Below, in pieces: positions 11,472-24,858 of a DNA stretch of 64,000 nucleotides (position 1 is the stretch's first letter; each line of letters begins with the position of its first letter). A program made the position numbers and the translations under genes. The stretch is from Phoma sp. XZ068. Taxonomy: Eukaryota; Ascomycota; Dothideomycetes; Pleosporales; Didymellaceae. The notes beneath the pieces were generated by a model. It was given only the letters and a program-made list of their open reading frames with translations, did no database searches and was not told the origin of the DNA. Location: NCBI GenBank assembly GCA_004835665.1, contig RBKR01000014.1, positions 62,001-126,000 of the forward strand, given 5' to 3'.

Positions 11472-14400
11472 TATTACATGTTGACACTATAGCCACTGGT
11501 TCATGTGCTCTGGGTCTATGTCCATGCTATCTTTGCTAATGTTGAATGGACCTGTCCATTACTAATATTCCAGCGAGTATCGTTTAGATTATTGAGTCCA
11601 GTACATCTTGTTGGCTCGTTGCTTTTCATGATAGTCCTCCTGTACACTCCAGATACAGGCCTCACCCTGATTCAACAGCATCGCTACCAAGCCGCTCAGA
11701 AAGTCTGTTTAATCTTCCCTTGCCCGGCATATTTGCACCCATGTAAGTCGGCTGCAGAGATTATAGGGCAGAAGATGCTATTAACACCTGTCCTAGATGG
11801 GCATGTGTTTTTTTGTCGGACAAACTGAACAGTTTGTACGGGGGCAGTGGCTTGGTGTTTAGACGAGGATGCAGTGCTGGCTCGGTGTTACCACTAAGCA
11901 TGTCGGTCAAGACGGACATCAAATGTCGCTGAGCTCATTTACTATTATCAGATGGGTTTACTATGCAAATCACCTCAGGCTATGGACTGCAATTGAACAC
12001 GTAGAAGAGCTCGAGGTTCAGCATGACAAGGTCAAGGTAATGCCGTCACGACCGTCTCGAGGTGTACAGATCGGGGCATTGCGAAATCCCCGAAGCCAGG
12101 CCCGTCAATGTCTACCAGAGAAGGCATGTTCACGAGTACTGTAGTGCGATCTTCTCCGAAATGACTTTCCAGGTCGTAGCATAGCAGCAAGCCCTCGTGC
12201 CCCATCGAGATACCGTACCTCTGCACCAGAAGGAACGAAGCTGAGAGTCTAGTCGGTGACAGAAGTGACCGATAAGACCGATAAGGTGCTTATCGGGGTT
12301 TGATGCAACTGGTTGGACGGGTGGCTGCATCGGAGGTGGAGAGACTCACCATACTTTCCGGGAACGTTGAGACTTATGCATACCGCGTGTCTGTCGCATA
12401 GCTGAAGTAGGGTCAAATGTTGCCTCCGTAGTGGTTATAGTCGTTGACGACAACACGTGGTGCGGTGGGGGAGTATTTCATCCTCGCTCGGTGTAACTGA
12501 TTGGTCTTCTAGTATACGGTCTATCTTAGAAATCGGAAGCAAGGACTTGACCGAATAGCTTGCAAGCGGGAGAAGTTTAGAGTGCAGCCATGAGACATGC
12601 TCGAGATGCCATATATGATTGGCGGGCCAATTTTCCAGCGGTCTAGCGTGAAAGCGTTCGGGTAAACGGGCATGATCCGCGCTGCCGTGAAGGTGGTGTG
12701 GAGTCTGGGCCTGCTCAAGATGCTCTTCGTGGTGTTCTTCTGCCACATCGTGCAACAAAAGGAATCCAAACAGTAGGTAGTCAGTCAGACTTGCAATGAT
12801 ACCCGCATATTACCATGCGCATGTGGTATCCCCTATGCTCAACACCGTCGTCTGCCAGAGAAGTGGCAATCCAGGCCTGAACGAGAGCACATTCCGAGGA
12901 GGGAGGTGTGCCAAGAGTGATTCACAGATGAGGGCCGTTACCGAGTGGCCACGGGCATCAGCGCGATCCTGCAGCTAAGATCGGAGCTAAAAGGGAAGTC
13001 TCAAGTCTTTGCCTTTTCAGGCGTGGCCTTCCGCAACGTGAATCTGGTTCGAAATCCAATAGCTTTGGATCCAACTCATCGGTAAACATTGTATGTGTGA
13101 CGTAATTTTCGACCAGCGAGGAACTGAGCTTGCGAGGAGCTGTGTGTCAAAGGGACCTCACTCTTAGCACTATTCGTACCATTTGAGCCGTGCAGTTAAG
13201 GATAATGCAAGTACAGGCACCAATAAAGTGGAAAGCTTTGCATATGCGGGAGAGGGTACCCATTCAGGAGCCGGGTGCCACTGATACCATGCACGGGAAC
13301 AATCCAAGTGGGAGCCTCTCTTGCAACACGCGAGGTGTTGCTTCAGGATGAGGTTCGCTTCCTGTGGCAAATGATCAAGGGCGAGTAAGGCTTGCTATTG
13401 TCGAATCCTGGTATGATGGAGAGGGTTGCCGCGATCCTCTTACAGAGGCATCTCAGATCTGTCATCTGTCATCCCTACTGGCAGTTCCGCAGCCAGACCT
13501 TAGCTCTATCGCAGGAACAGTATCTGGTTCGACTGTTAACACTGGTGATTATCGGGTGTTTGGGTCCCCGAGATCTGGCGGTTCGGCAGGCGGGGCGCGC
13601 ACAGATAGTCACCTCCAGAACCTCCCCCACTGGGTGATGTGACGTATGTGCAGGGCTCAGGGCAGCGACCAAAAACTAGAGCTCAAAGAGCTGCTGCCCC
13701 GAAGCTTCTATTGCGATCGTACGGTAGCAGTATGTCATCTATTGCTGGCGAGAGGCTTTAGCCCACGCGTTTGGAAAGTGCGTTGTGCGGCTGCAGAAAT
13801 GCCGGCCTAGCACATGGCTGGACACATTTGGGGCAAGGCCCCAAGAGGTCGGAAGCTGGCCCTGACCAATTGCAATGGAGACTCAAGATCACGGTGATCA
13901 AATCGCTGGTAAACATGCAAATTTGAGAGATTGCCAGGATGGAAAACTTCGATCGGATCGGAGCTAACTCGATGTACCCTCGCCTATCTGCAACTGCGCC
14001 TCCTAATGGGGACTCCCTGCCTTTCAATTCAAGTCAGGCGGATGAGTCCATCCTCCTGCATCGCAATTGTCCCAGTGCTGCAGGCTTTGCAATCCTCTTG
14101 ACTGTGCGTTACCTCGCAGCTTCTGCGTACTACCGTCGGATACGATAGCCTTCACCCCAACAGCCAGACCACTTCCTTGGGTACCTGTAGTTATACTCAT
14201 TCGCTATCCGGTGCACCCTTTACTAAACTCGGAACAGTTCAGGCTAAGGTCGGACGATAGGCCTCTAGGCCGCATCCCGTGTGATTTGAGATACCTGGCG
14301 TACGTGAGATAAGTTCAAGTCTTTCCGATGGCCATCCGTGCTACGGTTCTATGCTGCTTTTTCTTCCTCGAGCGCCCGCCAAAGAGGCAATGCTGTTGGA

Positions 14401-15693
14401 CATTGTTCGAGCACAAAGCGCTTCGCGAAAGGCGTGACTGACGGCTTGAACGGTTAAGAGGCCTGTGTTGTGGTTTTGCTCAGCCCAGTGGCACCAGTGG
14501 CAGACCGTCTGTCCCGTTGTTCTGCAGCGCGATGATATTCTCCCGACGTCAGTCGCCGCAAGCTTTCTTTGACTGCCGTCTCGGTTATCGTGGGGAGGTG
14601 CTACAAGATCCTAGCGTGCTCCGATCGCCATTTCAGCCAGCGAGTACGTGGTGAGCTGTCTGATCCGTGGCTCTCAAGCTGCTGGCTCCGGGTGCCGAGG
14701 CGTGCTGCATCCACCTGCCCCTCTCCACATTCGCCGCTGACCTGCAACCCTAAGCTGCCTAAGGTGCGAGAAGGCGCCGGAAATACACGCGCCGTCGCTG
14801 GTTGGCTGAAGGGCCGAACCCGCCAGAGCGCCTTTATGTATCCCTCCTCCCTCAGTTCGAAGTTGGAGATTTTTGCCTCGTTGCCCTTCGAATAGTTTGA
14901 GTTTGCTCAAGCAGCCATAACGCACATTTTCCCACTTTTCAAGGACTCCAACTGACCAGTCGGCTGTGAGCGGCAACACGCTCGCACCCACTTGTCGCTC
15001 CCTTGTGCTAAAGCACAACTCTCTGCCCTTGCGTCGTTGGAAGCAATCGTCTGCGGTACTGCCAGGTACACACACGATCAACCTTCCGGAGCAGTCAATT
15101 ATCCGGGTTTCGTCTATTATTCAGACCGAGTTTGCATTTTCGACGAAAGATTCTAGGATAGGATTTCGATCTGATCGGCTCGACTTTCCGCCAATATCGA
15201 GAGTCACGACCATCGCGCCCCGTGCATACCGTTTTTCGATCTTCGGGCCTAACAACCACAGCCACTTTCCGCCAGCCTCCGCACCTCCTCAGGCTTTGCG
15301 CATCTTCCACTTCTGCCGTCAGTTGATCGCGTACCCATTTCAGGATCCTCGTGGCTGCCATCCTGCGTTGTGATACGAGTGGGTCTTAGTTCCATCGCTG
15401 CGCCCTATCGGCCCATCAGCGGTCCCTGTCCCGCATACTCGTCCCGCGTCTGGCCAGGACAATCGCCACTTTCCCCTCGTTGAGCTTCCCTCCTCCCCTC
15501 CGCCTATTCGTACCCTTCCCCTCATCAGCTTTTAGTTTCCGTTTGCTGCTATTGCTGTTGTTGTACTTGTTGCGCGTCGTCCGGATTGGTATTATTCTCT
15601 GTGAGATAGTACCTTGTGCCTACCATCTGCACTAGCCGGTCATTTGCGCACATACCGACCTACCACTCTATCAATACTTGTGGACCCTAGATT
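11472..15693. other. Gene-poor stretch, 4.2 kb, ending in the long leader of the next gene
   Basis: No open frame here carries a recognisable domain, and I could not build a multi-exon model. From about 14.9 kb to 15.69 kb the plus strand becomes pyrimidine-rich (many CCTC, CTTCC and TTTCC runs), which is typical of promoter and 5' leader sequence in filamentous fungi, so the gene at 15694 probably has a long 5' untranslated region. Confidence 0.5.
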
Positions 15694-17040
15694 ATGCCTG
15701 CTGAGCGTCGTTCTTTCACTGCGACCAGGCCGGTCAAAACGGAGCGAACCCATGAAGAAAATCAAGAACGGTATGTTGTTATCCATGCTGGTTAATTTTC
15801 CGTCGCTGATTTTGATAGTGCGTACATTGCTGCCTCACGGCGTAGTGACCGTAGTTTAGAAGCACGTATTGAGTCTGCAAGAAGAGCATCTGAGATCCAC
15901 AAGAAACGTACTGGTCGCGCCCTGCGTGTCACTGAGCAAGACGTTATCAACGAGGAGATGTATGAGGAAGAGGATGATGATCTGCCCACCCAGTACCAGA
16001 GGTTGAATGCGCACTTGCACACAACCTCTGTCATGTTCAACAAGAAGCTGCATGACTACATCGCGACACAGCATGGAGTAAGAAACATGTTCATGTCGCA
16101 GTACTCGAACCCGCCGTACCAGCAATATGGAGGTCAGTTTCAACAACAGAACAATGCCGCCTTCCCCCAGACGAACAATTGGTTGAACCCAATCATGATG
16201 CCACCACAGCAAGTCAACCAGCAGACTTCCCAAACCTTCATCCAACAGCCACAATCTTCGCACGCCAATCCAGCTCAGCCACAAGGTGTCCGCTCAATGC
16301 CATATCACATTCCCCAGCGACCGCATCAACGCGCAGCATCCATTGCTGTTCCAGCCTTAGAAGCCTCCTTGCCGCAGAGTGCATCGACACCTCACGATGC
16401 AAGAAGGATGTCATTACCATCTCAAGCAGATCACGATCAATCTCGGCCTCCAATCTCGCGTGGACCATCTTTCGCTCAACAGCAACCTCACTCGCCACAC
16501 GCCGAAACTGCTTCACCTATGTCCGGATCAGGCCAGCACACGCCACAGCTGCAGGCAGACAGCGAGACACCTGTCTCTACCACTTTTAATCCAATGGCCT
16601 ACTCAATGGGGTCACAGATGCTCGGCGGTCCCAACCCTCTATCAATGGCATTGCCTGCGGAGTCGCAGCAGTTCGTAGGGTCGATCCTTGACCCCAACGA
16701 CCCCCGCACTGCCATGTTTATGAGTGGTAGCGAGCACATTGCTCAGCCTTCTGGCCCGACATACACCTACAACCCCAACTATTCGCCCAAGGCTTTGAAG
16801 TCAGCTAGCTCGATGACCCTGAGCCTGCCTCAGACTGGCATCAAGTCCGAGGGTACTGCCGATTCGTGTGCGCCGATCTCATCAGGCTTGTACACCAACG
16901 AGTCATTCCTTACACCAGGCAACGAGGGCTATGGTGCCTTTTTTGACTTTCAATCGACAGACTTTGCTCAGCCCGGAGATGAGCAGAAGAACAGCAGTGA
17001 GCAGTTCATCGATGGTTCAAGCTTCGTCAACTGGGATTAG
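15694..17040 (+). CDS. Conserved fungal nuclear-type protein, Gln/Pro-rich, unknown function
   Basis: Model join(15694..15770, 15819..17040), 432 aa, one 48-nt intron. The N-terminal 85 residues are dense in charge (RRSFTATRPVKTERTHEENQ, then RSDRSLEARIESARRASEIH) and look like a helical, possibly DNA- or protein-binding segment, followed by the acidic run EEEDDDLPTQY. From residue 130 on the protein is disordered and rich in Gln, Pro, Ser and Met (QQNNAAFPQTNNW; MMPPQQVNQQ), as in transcriptional co-regulators. I recall this N-terminal block as strongly conserved across Pezizomycotina proteins that are annotated only as hypothetical. I see no zinc cluster, bZIP or homeodomain. A transcription-related role is inference. 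The ATG is the first in frame after a long leader. Confidence 0.85.
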
Positions 17041-19379
17041 TTGCCTTTCTTTTTTCTTACTTCGCTGCGCGCACGCGATTGCTGCTTTGGTAGCTACGTC
17101 TGTAAACACGCTTTATCGCATGTTGGGTATTTTCTCGGTTCTTAAACATTTTCAGATGGATCAGAACAATACCCCGTTGTTGTTTCATTGTTGCGAGGTC
17201 ACGGGTTGTATACAGGCGTTTTGGCGCGGTATAAAAAACGATACACCGCGCTTTCCTACATTGGCGCTACTAGGTCGCCTTGGAGTGGCATCTCCCTTCT
17301 CAGTCCTTCTCAGCTTTTCAACGAGCTGTGCAGCTACACGAATTAATCTTGCCAGCCAATCGGCTGTTTACCCCACTTCACCTCCATTGTCCCAAGCTTA
17401 ATGTGTTGTTTCCTGCCGATCACTATCTGGGCCCAGAGCGCACATAGTTCTACGAACGTTCAAACCCTGACACTCATTCGACGGTTGTTGGGGCCGTGAA
17501 AAGCGAATCGTACATGGTTTGGCCTGCAACAAAACCATGGTCAAGATATCGGCGCGCCACGGTTTGAAGACACGTAGATGTGACATAGACCTGAAAGTGG
17601 ACGTGCTCTGCTCCAGGCTATTCCACTTACAACACCTACGACAGCACATCTGGACTATCATTCGCAGTGAATGTGCGTTTTACCCTGTCATCGCTGGTCT
17701 AGCACAAACTAGAGATTTCAGAGAAGATGCAGCAGGGATCTGCACCTAAATATCACATGTATGCAAGTACCAGGCCTTCATCGATCCCACGTCCCCAAAA
17801 GGAGAACGCACCTACCGCGAAAAGAATCACGGTAAACATGCCCGCAACTGCAACCACTGTATCAAGTATCGCAGGGTACGGTCACTGCCGTACGGGCCGT
17901 TAAGATATGTGTAACACAAGTAGGCAGAGGGTTGCACAACTGGTGCTCCCCATCGCATCGAAGAGAAACATTGCGCGATGTCGCACAAGCCAGATGAAGT
18001 GCTTCGTTGGGACTATAAACACCGCGAGTAGTCTGGTGCACGTGATTGCATATGAACTTTTGCACGAGAAGTGCTTTGACAAGATCGCCAAGCTTGAACC
18101 CTTGGGTCCTCCGCATCGGAGCTAAGATACTTGAGCTACCGTGTATCGCAAGCAAAAACCCGATAGCCTAGGATGTTAGCTTTCATCCTATTGCGCAATC
18201 AGCGGTGCAACGCTGCTTCCTAACACGGCTGCGGTACTAGCACCTGTATCTGTGCTGCCCAATCTATGGCATCGGTCCTTATTTAGGAGGCCAGCGCACA
18301 CAAGCTTCATGCTCTCTTCTTGCGCTAGAGTGATCGTCAAACGGTTTCGATGGGCGCAGCCTCAATGCACGAGTTCTGGAAGGTTGGCACGCTATTAAAC
18401 CCCAGACTAGCAACCGGCAACTTGTGCATGCGAGCTTTCAATAGTCGACCTTGGGCATTTCGATGCGATATTGAGTTTCGTTATCTGTCGAAGCTTTGAC
18501 TTTGACGAGGTAATGCTTGGTTACTAGACTGGGCAAGAGCATGGACGAGTAGTATCCCAGTGTACGTCTGTGCTGCAGGCAGGAGAGTTGCATTATTGGC
18601 AATCTCAGGAAGAAGCGCCTCCAAATGGCGGTCTGTCATTCAGTTGTCAGGTGTCTGTCAGGTGCTCGTCATACCTCCATCATGTACTCGACAGACGCAA
18701 TAGGGTCGGCTTCAGCGATCTCGAGGCACTGTGTCAACAACGACCGACATCAGACCATCGGCTTGCAACTACGCTTTGCCCAGAACATGAGCCTCATGTG
18801 CCTCGTCATTCTCAACAGTAGTAGGTGTTGTTACTTGAGTGCAATGCTGCCATTCAATCCCGCCAAGCTTTCCCTTCTTGTATACACATGCACCACAAGT
18901 GGCGCAGACGGCGCTGCCGTGTAACACCTCGAGACCTAACGACTTCGTGGATCGTGCTGCCACTTCCATATTTAACTTCCAGAACGTTGAGCACTCGTCA
19001 CGCCTTAACCCAGGAGGCGAGATCAATGCGGCCCAACACGAATCAGATAGCAGCACATGTGCAGCATGCTCAACGGTGTTCAGTCTGTATGGACACGAGA
19101 GTCTCGCGGAACAGGCCTTCGAAAGCTAGGTGGACACTGGCAGATCTGGTAGATTGCGTACAACATCAGAAGCACGATCCCGCATTGCAACCTTGTGTAT
19201 GGGCCCGACGGACAACTGCACGGCAGCACCTTTGACAAAATCCAAACAGGCTGCGTCCATTTACAAGCCAGATATAAAGACTACCTCGAGGGATACTTGA
19301 CGTTTAGCCCAGGTGTCTAGTCTGAACTTTCTCTCGTTCTCCACACTCGTTTCGATCTGCCTAACGACTCTCTTCCAAG
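17041..19379. other. Intergenic, no supported gene
   Basis: Contains the 3' end of the preceding gene and, near 19.27 kb, a TATA-like AGATATAAAG about 110 bases before the start of the Ser/Thr-rich gene. Open frames in between are short, with no domain and no consistent splice extension. Confidence 0.5.
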
Positions 19380-20889
19380 ATGAAGCTCAGTGCCTGTGTT
19401 CCGTTTGCCGCTGCCATTGTGGCTGTCGCCGCTGAGCGTGTGCCACGTGAGTTGATCGAGCCTTGTTTAACGCTTCCTCACCTCCTCAGCCACCATCGAC
19501 CTTACTGCTCTACATTGAACTAACCGTACAACAGTACGCTTGTCTCATGTTCACCCACGGCAATACTACGCGCCTCCGCCTCCATACTCTCCACCAGTGC
19601 GCAGTAGCACTTTCAGCGACGACTTTCCTCCAACTTCGTTTCGAACGCCCATTTCATCGTCTACTGGCATTCCCCTTTCATCCAGTCCCGCCAATGCCAC
19701 GGTCCCCGTGTCTTCAGGACTGTGGAACTCGACCACCAGCCGCAGCACCGTCGTCGTTACCAGCAGCATCGTGATCACAGCCACCATCTCAAAGCCGCTC
19801 GTGACGAGCACAAAGTCAGTCGCCGCCACTTCCTGCAAGCTCAACAATGAAGGCGTGATCCGGTGCACTGACATCTCGCCCAGTCTAGCGCCGACCACCT
19901 CTTTTGGCACGTTCACAGATGGCACTGCGACGAGCTTCCCTGTTGATCCGACCACATCTTTTGGGCCTCCGACCAGCTTCTCACGATCTAGTGTGTCGCT
20001 GTCGACAGGCATCTCGCTATCTACCGGAGTCTCCCTATCCACAGGCCCTTCATCTTCCTTCCTGCCCTCCACCACACCACCCTACAGCAACGGCACAAGC
20101 TCAACCTACAGCTGGAGCAGCGGCACAGCGCCCCACCCCTCATCATCCTTCCCATCTCCATCCAACGCAACAACCTCTGGATACCACGTCCCATGCCGAC
20201 CCTCTATCCCAAGCTGGAACACAACCTCAACCAACTCACTGACTGCACCGGTCGCCACATCATCTTCCACTCCCTCTATCCTACCTGGACCTCCAAGCTC
20301 AAGCCGCACTCCCACGTGGCCTTCCCATTCGTACTCCTCCTGTACCCCGTCCTCAGCAGACGCAAGCTCCAGCAGTTCAACACCGATATACTACCCCACC
20401 GAAACACCCTCCCGCACCCGATCCGTCCCAGAGCTTCCCTCGTCGATTACTTTCGAATTCCCGTCTAGCGTGCCGACGTCTAGTTCGAGTTCAAGAAGTC
20501 GGGTGCTGAGCACTTTGACGCGCTCTGTTACGGTTACGCGGTCGTTTTCCATTTCGTTGTCGGTATCGACGTCTTCTTCTCGGACGAGGATTTCATCAGC
20601 ATCGTCGTCAGCAAGGTCGTCGTCTGCATTGTCTAGGTCGTCGTCGTCTAGGCTGTCAGCATCATCATCGTCGTCGTCGAAGACTTTCCCATCTTGGCCG
20701 CCTGTTTTCACGCCCTCACCTTCGCTTTCATCTTCGCGTTTGTCATCATCTTCGTCGAGGGTTGTGTCTGTGAGTTCATTTGCGAGTTCGACGGTGAGTA
20801 GGACCAAGACGAATACGCTGTCAGATGGTGTGCCGACGAGTTTTGCATCTTCGGGATACTACGGTCCTCTTGCGCCGACGGGGAACTGA
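19380..20889 (+). CDS. Secreted Ser/Thr-rich, mucin-like protein
   Basis: Model join(19380..19446, 19535..20889), 473 aa; the 88-nt intron follows the signal-peptide exon, a common layout in fungal secreted proteins. The first 18 residues (MKLSACVPFAAAIVAVAA) form the signal peptide. Nearly all the rest is Ser, Thr and Pro in short repeats (SLSTGISLSTGVSLSTGPSS; SSSSRSR runs), a heavily O-glycosylated, extended chain. One short folded-looking island, SCKLNNEGVIRCTDISP at about residues 160-176, carries two cysteines. I see no C-terminal hydrophobic tail after an omega site, so it does not look GPI-anchored; it may be wall-trapped or released. No enzyme domain is present. The antisense strand has a long Asp-rich frame that is only a shadow of the Ser codons. 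Confidence 0.8.
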
Positions 20890-23211
20890 TGATGAGATCA
20901 TGCAAGTCGAAGTGATGCATGAAAGCGACACAGCTAGGGGCGTACGGGTGATGAACGGACAATTCTCTTCTCTTGTCGTGTCTTGTGGTCTTACTGGTGA
21001 AGGGTAGAAGCGCTGCTTTCTTGGGTCTGGACATGTCGCATCTCAGCAGACTTGAAACGCTTCTCCTGCTGTTATATGTATGTCGTTGAAGTAGCAATGC
21101 GTATTGGAATACTGAGTGCGGAAAGTCTGAAAATAATTGTAAGTCGTGCGGACTTGTTATAGTCTTCCTTTGTTCCTTTCTTTCTTCCTACCCTTCTCTA
21201 GCCTCCAGGGCTACTGATGGGAAATTGAGATGTGCAAACATGGAATTTGCGATGGGTGGGATGGACCTGGTGGACGCGATGAACTTATTATTCCTCTTCT
21301 CCTTACATCTGCTCTAGTCGTGTTCAATATATTGTATTGCTCTGCGCTCGTGGGTTTGAGGGACTCTATGCCGTGCATGTCAACGAATTGGTACTTTGTT
21401 TTCTTCCTACTGCTTCGTTCTGCTGCTGCAATCTGCTGAAGTATGTGTCGTTAATGTAGCAAGCAACACACGTATCCAATACTGAGCACTAACACACATC
21501 TGCGTGAGTCTGAACGCAACGTTAGATTGAGAGTTGAATGTAAGGTGTTACAGGGAATTAAAGTCGTCCTGCGCCAACAACAGTGGGAATGCTGGTAGAA
21601 AATTAGGAGACAGAGATGGGACACGAGTGAATGATGCTGTAGTGGCGACCTGACGGAATAGACGAACAATTGATCAAGTGAGCGGATGGTGTAACATACT
21701 TCTCGTCTCTCTACCTCTCTCCCCGTCTCTTCTCTACTCCGTTCTTCTTCTCTATTATAGTCAGTAGATTCTATACTTTTTTTTCCCATACTTTACTTTT
21801 CCATGTCGACACTAAACGCGTCTGTCGTCCTTCGTTTGAAACCTTTCTTGCTCTTCCTGCTGTTATATGTAACTTGTTGGAATGGCAAGCACAGATATAT
21901 TACGCGCTGACCACGAACGCCTTCTGGCTGCGAATTGTGATCAAAGGATAGTCGTCTACGACGGTATAACGTTGATGAATACACCACCAGTACGGTAGTA
22001 ATACAGGGACGAGGATGACAAGTTTCATGCGCGAGGTAGGAGTGCTACTCTCTATGTATACTTCTTCACTTGTAGTTCCCTGAGTAGCATCAGAATACCC
22101 CTCATATATTCACGCTAAACAGAACTCAATTCTGGTTCCAAGTAAGTCTGGCTGCATGTCTGAACGAAAGTCCAAGAAGTTTATAAGGTACTATGCTCTC
22201 CTCCTGCGCTTCACCAGCGCCAACGGGATGGAAATGCCGATGGGAAGTGAGGATGGCAACGGGTGGTAATCAACGGACATAATAGAGTAGAGTAAAGGGC
22301 CCGATATGATGACAGTGTACAGACTGATTTCCCCTCCCTTCTCCTCTCTTCTTGGAATTCATCGCCCATCTTACAGCGCGAAGTAAATGTTGCAGTTAAA
22401 TACGTTGTCGAAGTAGCAAGCGACACGTATCCAAGCTAAACGATAGAACTCCAATGTCTGAGTGAGTCTGACTGCGGTTTAGTATAGTGAGTCGTCTATT
22501 GGGATGTTATTGGCCGAATTCCTCCCCTTCTCCTTCTTAGAGTCTACAGAAAAGATGCCAACATGCAGTATCGAAGAGATGGGGATGTTAGTTCAAAGGG
22601 AGGGAGTTGGGGAATGAAGTGGATTGAAGTAGACTGGTTGGTTGGTTGACAGTGGCATGACCCTTTTCCTCCGTTATCTTCCCTTGTCGTGTGCTCTACT
22701 CTACTCTTGTGATCTGATGTTTAGTCGTACGCGGTTGATGAATCGTGATCCTGTGCCTGTCTCAGTTGGATGGTTCGACGGACTAGACGTTTTACTTTTT
22801 CATGCTGACTTGATGCTGTGGTGTAATTCATCAAGGAGCAACACGACACTTATCCATACCAGACACAAGAAATACGAGCAAAGCGACTGACTGACTGGCT
22901 GAGTGAAGTGAACTGTGAATATCATTCGTCTAACCCATCTACCTCCTTACAAAACCTCCCTGCACCGCCCTTTTGAATCGTAACCATTGCCGCCTCGCGG
23001 GACAGACGCCAGCCATGCATATGCACAGAAATTCATGCACTTTTTCGTACCGTTACCGTCAAGGTGCACATACGCCAAAACATACGCCGGCGTAACAGAA
23101 TCGGACTTTTTTGTCGTGAATTCGGTAGCTATTCCTCTATCGTCACTACTCGCTGCTCTCTACGAATGTACGTAGACTCGCTGCTCGCTGCGCTCTACTC
23201 GCACGCTAGGC
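20890..23211. repeat. Intergenic block with diverged, irregularly spaced repeats
   Basis: The stretch between the mucin-like gene and eIF3e has no gene. A core resembling GTTGAAGTAGCAAGC, then CGTATCCAA and GAGTCTGA, recurs around 21.08, 21.45, 22.41 and, weaker, 21.86 and 22.83 kb, separated by pyrimidine-rich spacers. Two copies are preceded by TGCTGTTATATGTA. The copies share order and orientation but are strongly diverged, so I read them as an old tandem expansion. Exact boundaries need a dot plot. Confidence 0.45.
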
Positions 23212-24562
23212 TCACTTGGCAACAGCAGCGCTCAAGACCTGTGTCCTGAAAAACCCGCCCTTTGTGCGCTCAATGACCTGCTGGTATACGCTCTGCGGGG
23301 GGTGGTTCATGACGACGGTGCCGGCCTGGTAGTCTATTTTGGCGTCGACGCGGGTGTCGCGGATGAGGTTGACGATCCACTTTTCGCCCTCGTCTTGGGA
23401 GAGGCCGAGGCGTGTGGAGAGGTCCCTGTGGTTGTTAGTAAACGTGTAAAAGGTAAGATGAGGGTATTTGGACTCACTTGATGTCAATACGCTGGTGGAT
23501 CTTGCAGTAGCTCTCTGAAATCAAGTGGCGAGCAGCATCGACAAACGTGTCTGCGGCGCCGAGCAGGAAAAAGTCATTCTTCAAAATGTCCTCGGTCTCG
23601 CTGAGCTTCTTCTGGGCCTCCTCAAAGTCAAAGTCAATGTACAGGGCCTTGATGAAGTCGGTGACGGGGTCGGTGTACTCGTAGCCCTCCTGGCGCACGA
23701 TGCGGATCAGGTCCTTGAGCTGGCGCTGGTACTGGTTCGAGTTGCGGGCGCGGCTGCGGCCGGTGATGACGGCGGCGGCCAGGTAGCGCAGGATCCACGG
23801 GCAGTTTGTCTGGATGGTGTTGATGTAGGCGGGCGAGAAGAACATGTCGGTGAGCGACTCGCGGGCGGGCTCGTGGTTGAAGAGCGGGAACAGCGACCAG
23901 TGGATCAGCCAGGTGCGGTGCTGCAGCTGGGCGAGCGGGTTGTTGAAGAGGCGCGTGTCGATCTGCTCCTTGATCTTGTTGATCTCCTCAATGGCGCTGT
24001 CCCAGTTGACGGACAGGATCTCGCAGGCCAGCTTGCCCCAGGTGGCCTCGCGCTCCTTGTCGTTGTCGGTGGTCAGGACGCGGAAGCGGTACAGCAGCTC
24101 GGCGGCGTGCGGGTAGACGCCGCACGAGTACTGGAACTGGCCGAACTCGTACAGGCGGTTGACGTCGTCGAGGGTGACGCCGTGGCTGTCCTGCAGGTAC
24201 TGCAGGTTCTGCGCCTTGTCGGAGCGCAGGTTGGTGACGACGCTCTCGTCGTCGAGCAGCTCGGAGATCTTGGCGGTTGCCGCCTCGAGGGCGTCGCGGC
24301 GGCTCAGCACCTGCTCGCGCTTCTGCGAGAACTCGGCGGGCACGTCGTCGAGCCCGTGCACGTCCTGGTGCAGCTGGCCGACGAAGTCGGTCATGTTGGT
24401 CGGGCTCAGCAGCGCCAGCAGCAGCTGCTTCTGCTCGGGCGTCTGCTCGGCGTCCTCGTCGGCGGAGAAGTTGAGCAGCGGGAACAGCAGGTGGCGGTCG
24501 AGGTTGGGCATGAGCCGCGGCAGCAGGCTGTACTGCTCGGCGACGGAGGGGGTCGCAGCCAT
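23212..24562 (-). CDS. Eukaryotic translation initiation factor 3 subunit e (Int6)
   Basis: Model complement(join(23212..23425, 23478..24562)), 432 aa, one 52-nt intron near the 3' end. eIF3e is a PCI-domain scaffold of the eIF3 complex that binds the 40S ribosome during initiation. The N-terminal half carries the family hallmarks LMPNLDRHLLFPLLNF and YEFGQFQYSCGVYPHAAELL; the helical repeat region is followed by the PCI/winged-helix end (STRLGLSQDEGEKWIVNLIR, VDAKIDYQAGTVVM). Length is typical for ascomycetes. The gene is very GC-rich, which creates long empty frames on the other strand. It is head-to-head with mL49, 296 bp apart. This is an essential core gene and marks the left part of the window as conserved genome. 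Confidence 0.97.
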
Positions 24563-24858
24563 GGTGGGCGGTGTGCGGTCGCGGTGGTTGGCGGGCGCGA
24601 GGTATGCGGGCGAGTCCAGGCGGGCGAGCGTCCAGGCGGTGGTTTGGCGGGCGCGAGGTGTCGCAGGCGGCGGCGTCTTTGTGGTGGTGGGGCGTGTCGA
24701 GAAAAATGACTGTGCGTAGCGAGCACCCCTGCAAGCTAATTCGCGCTAACTTTTGGTGTTGAGCCTCACGCAGCCGTCGCCCTATTGAAGTGATTGAACT
24801 GCCTTCGACAGCAGTGCCCTGCCTGCCATTGCTGCCACCACCTCGACACCCACCCACC
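24563..24858. promoter_or_regulatory. Bidirectional promoter of eIF3e and mL49
   Basis: A 296-bp gap separates the two start codons, so both promoters and leaders must fit here. GC-rich on the eIF3e side, with TTCGCGCTAACTTTTGG in the middle. No clear TATA box. Pairing a cytosolic translation factor with a mitoribosomal protein suggests joint growth control, which is inference. Confidence 0.6.

Noticed and set aside
13041..13075. tRNA T-loop-like GGTTCGAAATCC
   Set aside because: Has one extra base against the T-loop consensus and I find no acceptor-stem or D-arm partner at the right distance.
20391..20807. Asp-rich antisense frame in the mucin-like gene
   Set aside because: TCG/TCA serine codons read backwards give long Asp/Glu frames; a shadow.
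23525..24709. 394-codon plus-strand frame over eIF3e
   Set aside because: High GC at third positions removes stops on the other strand; the sequence is Val/Gly/Leu/Gln filler with no domain.
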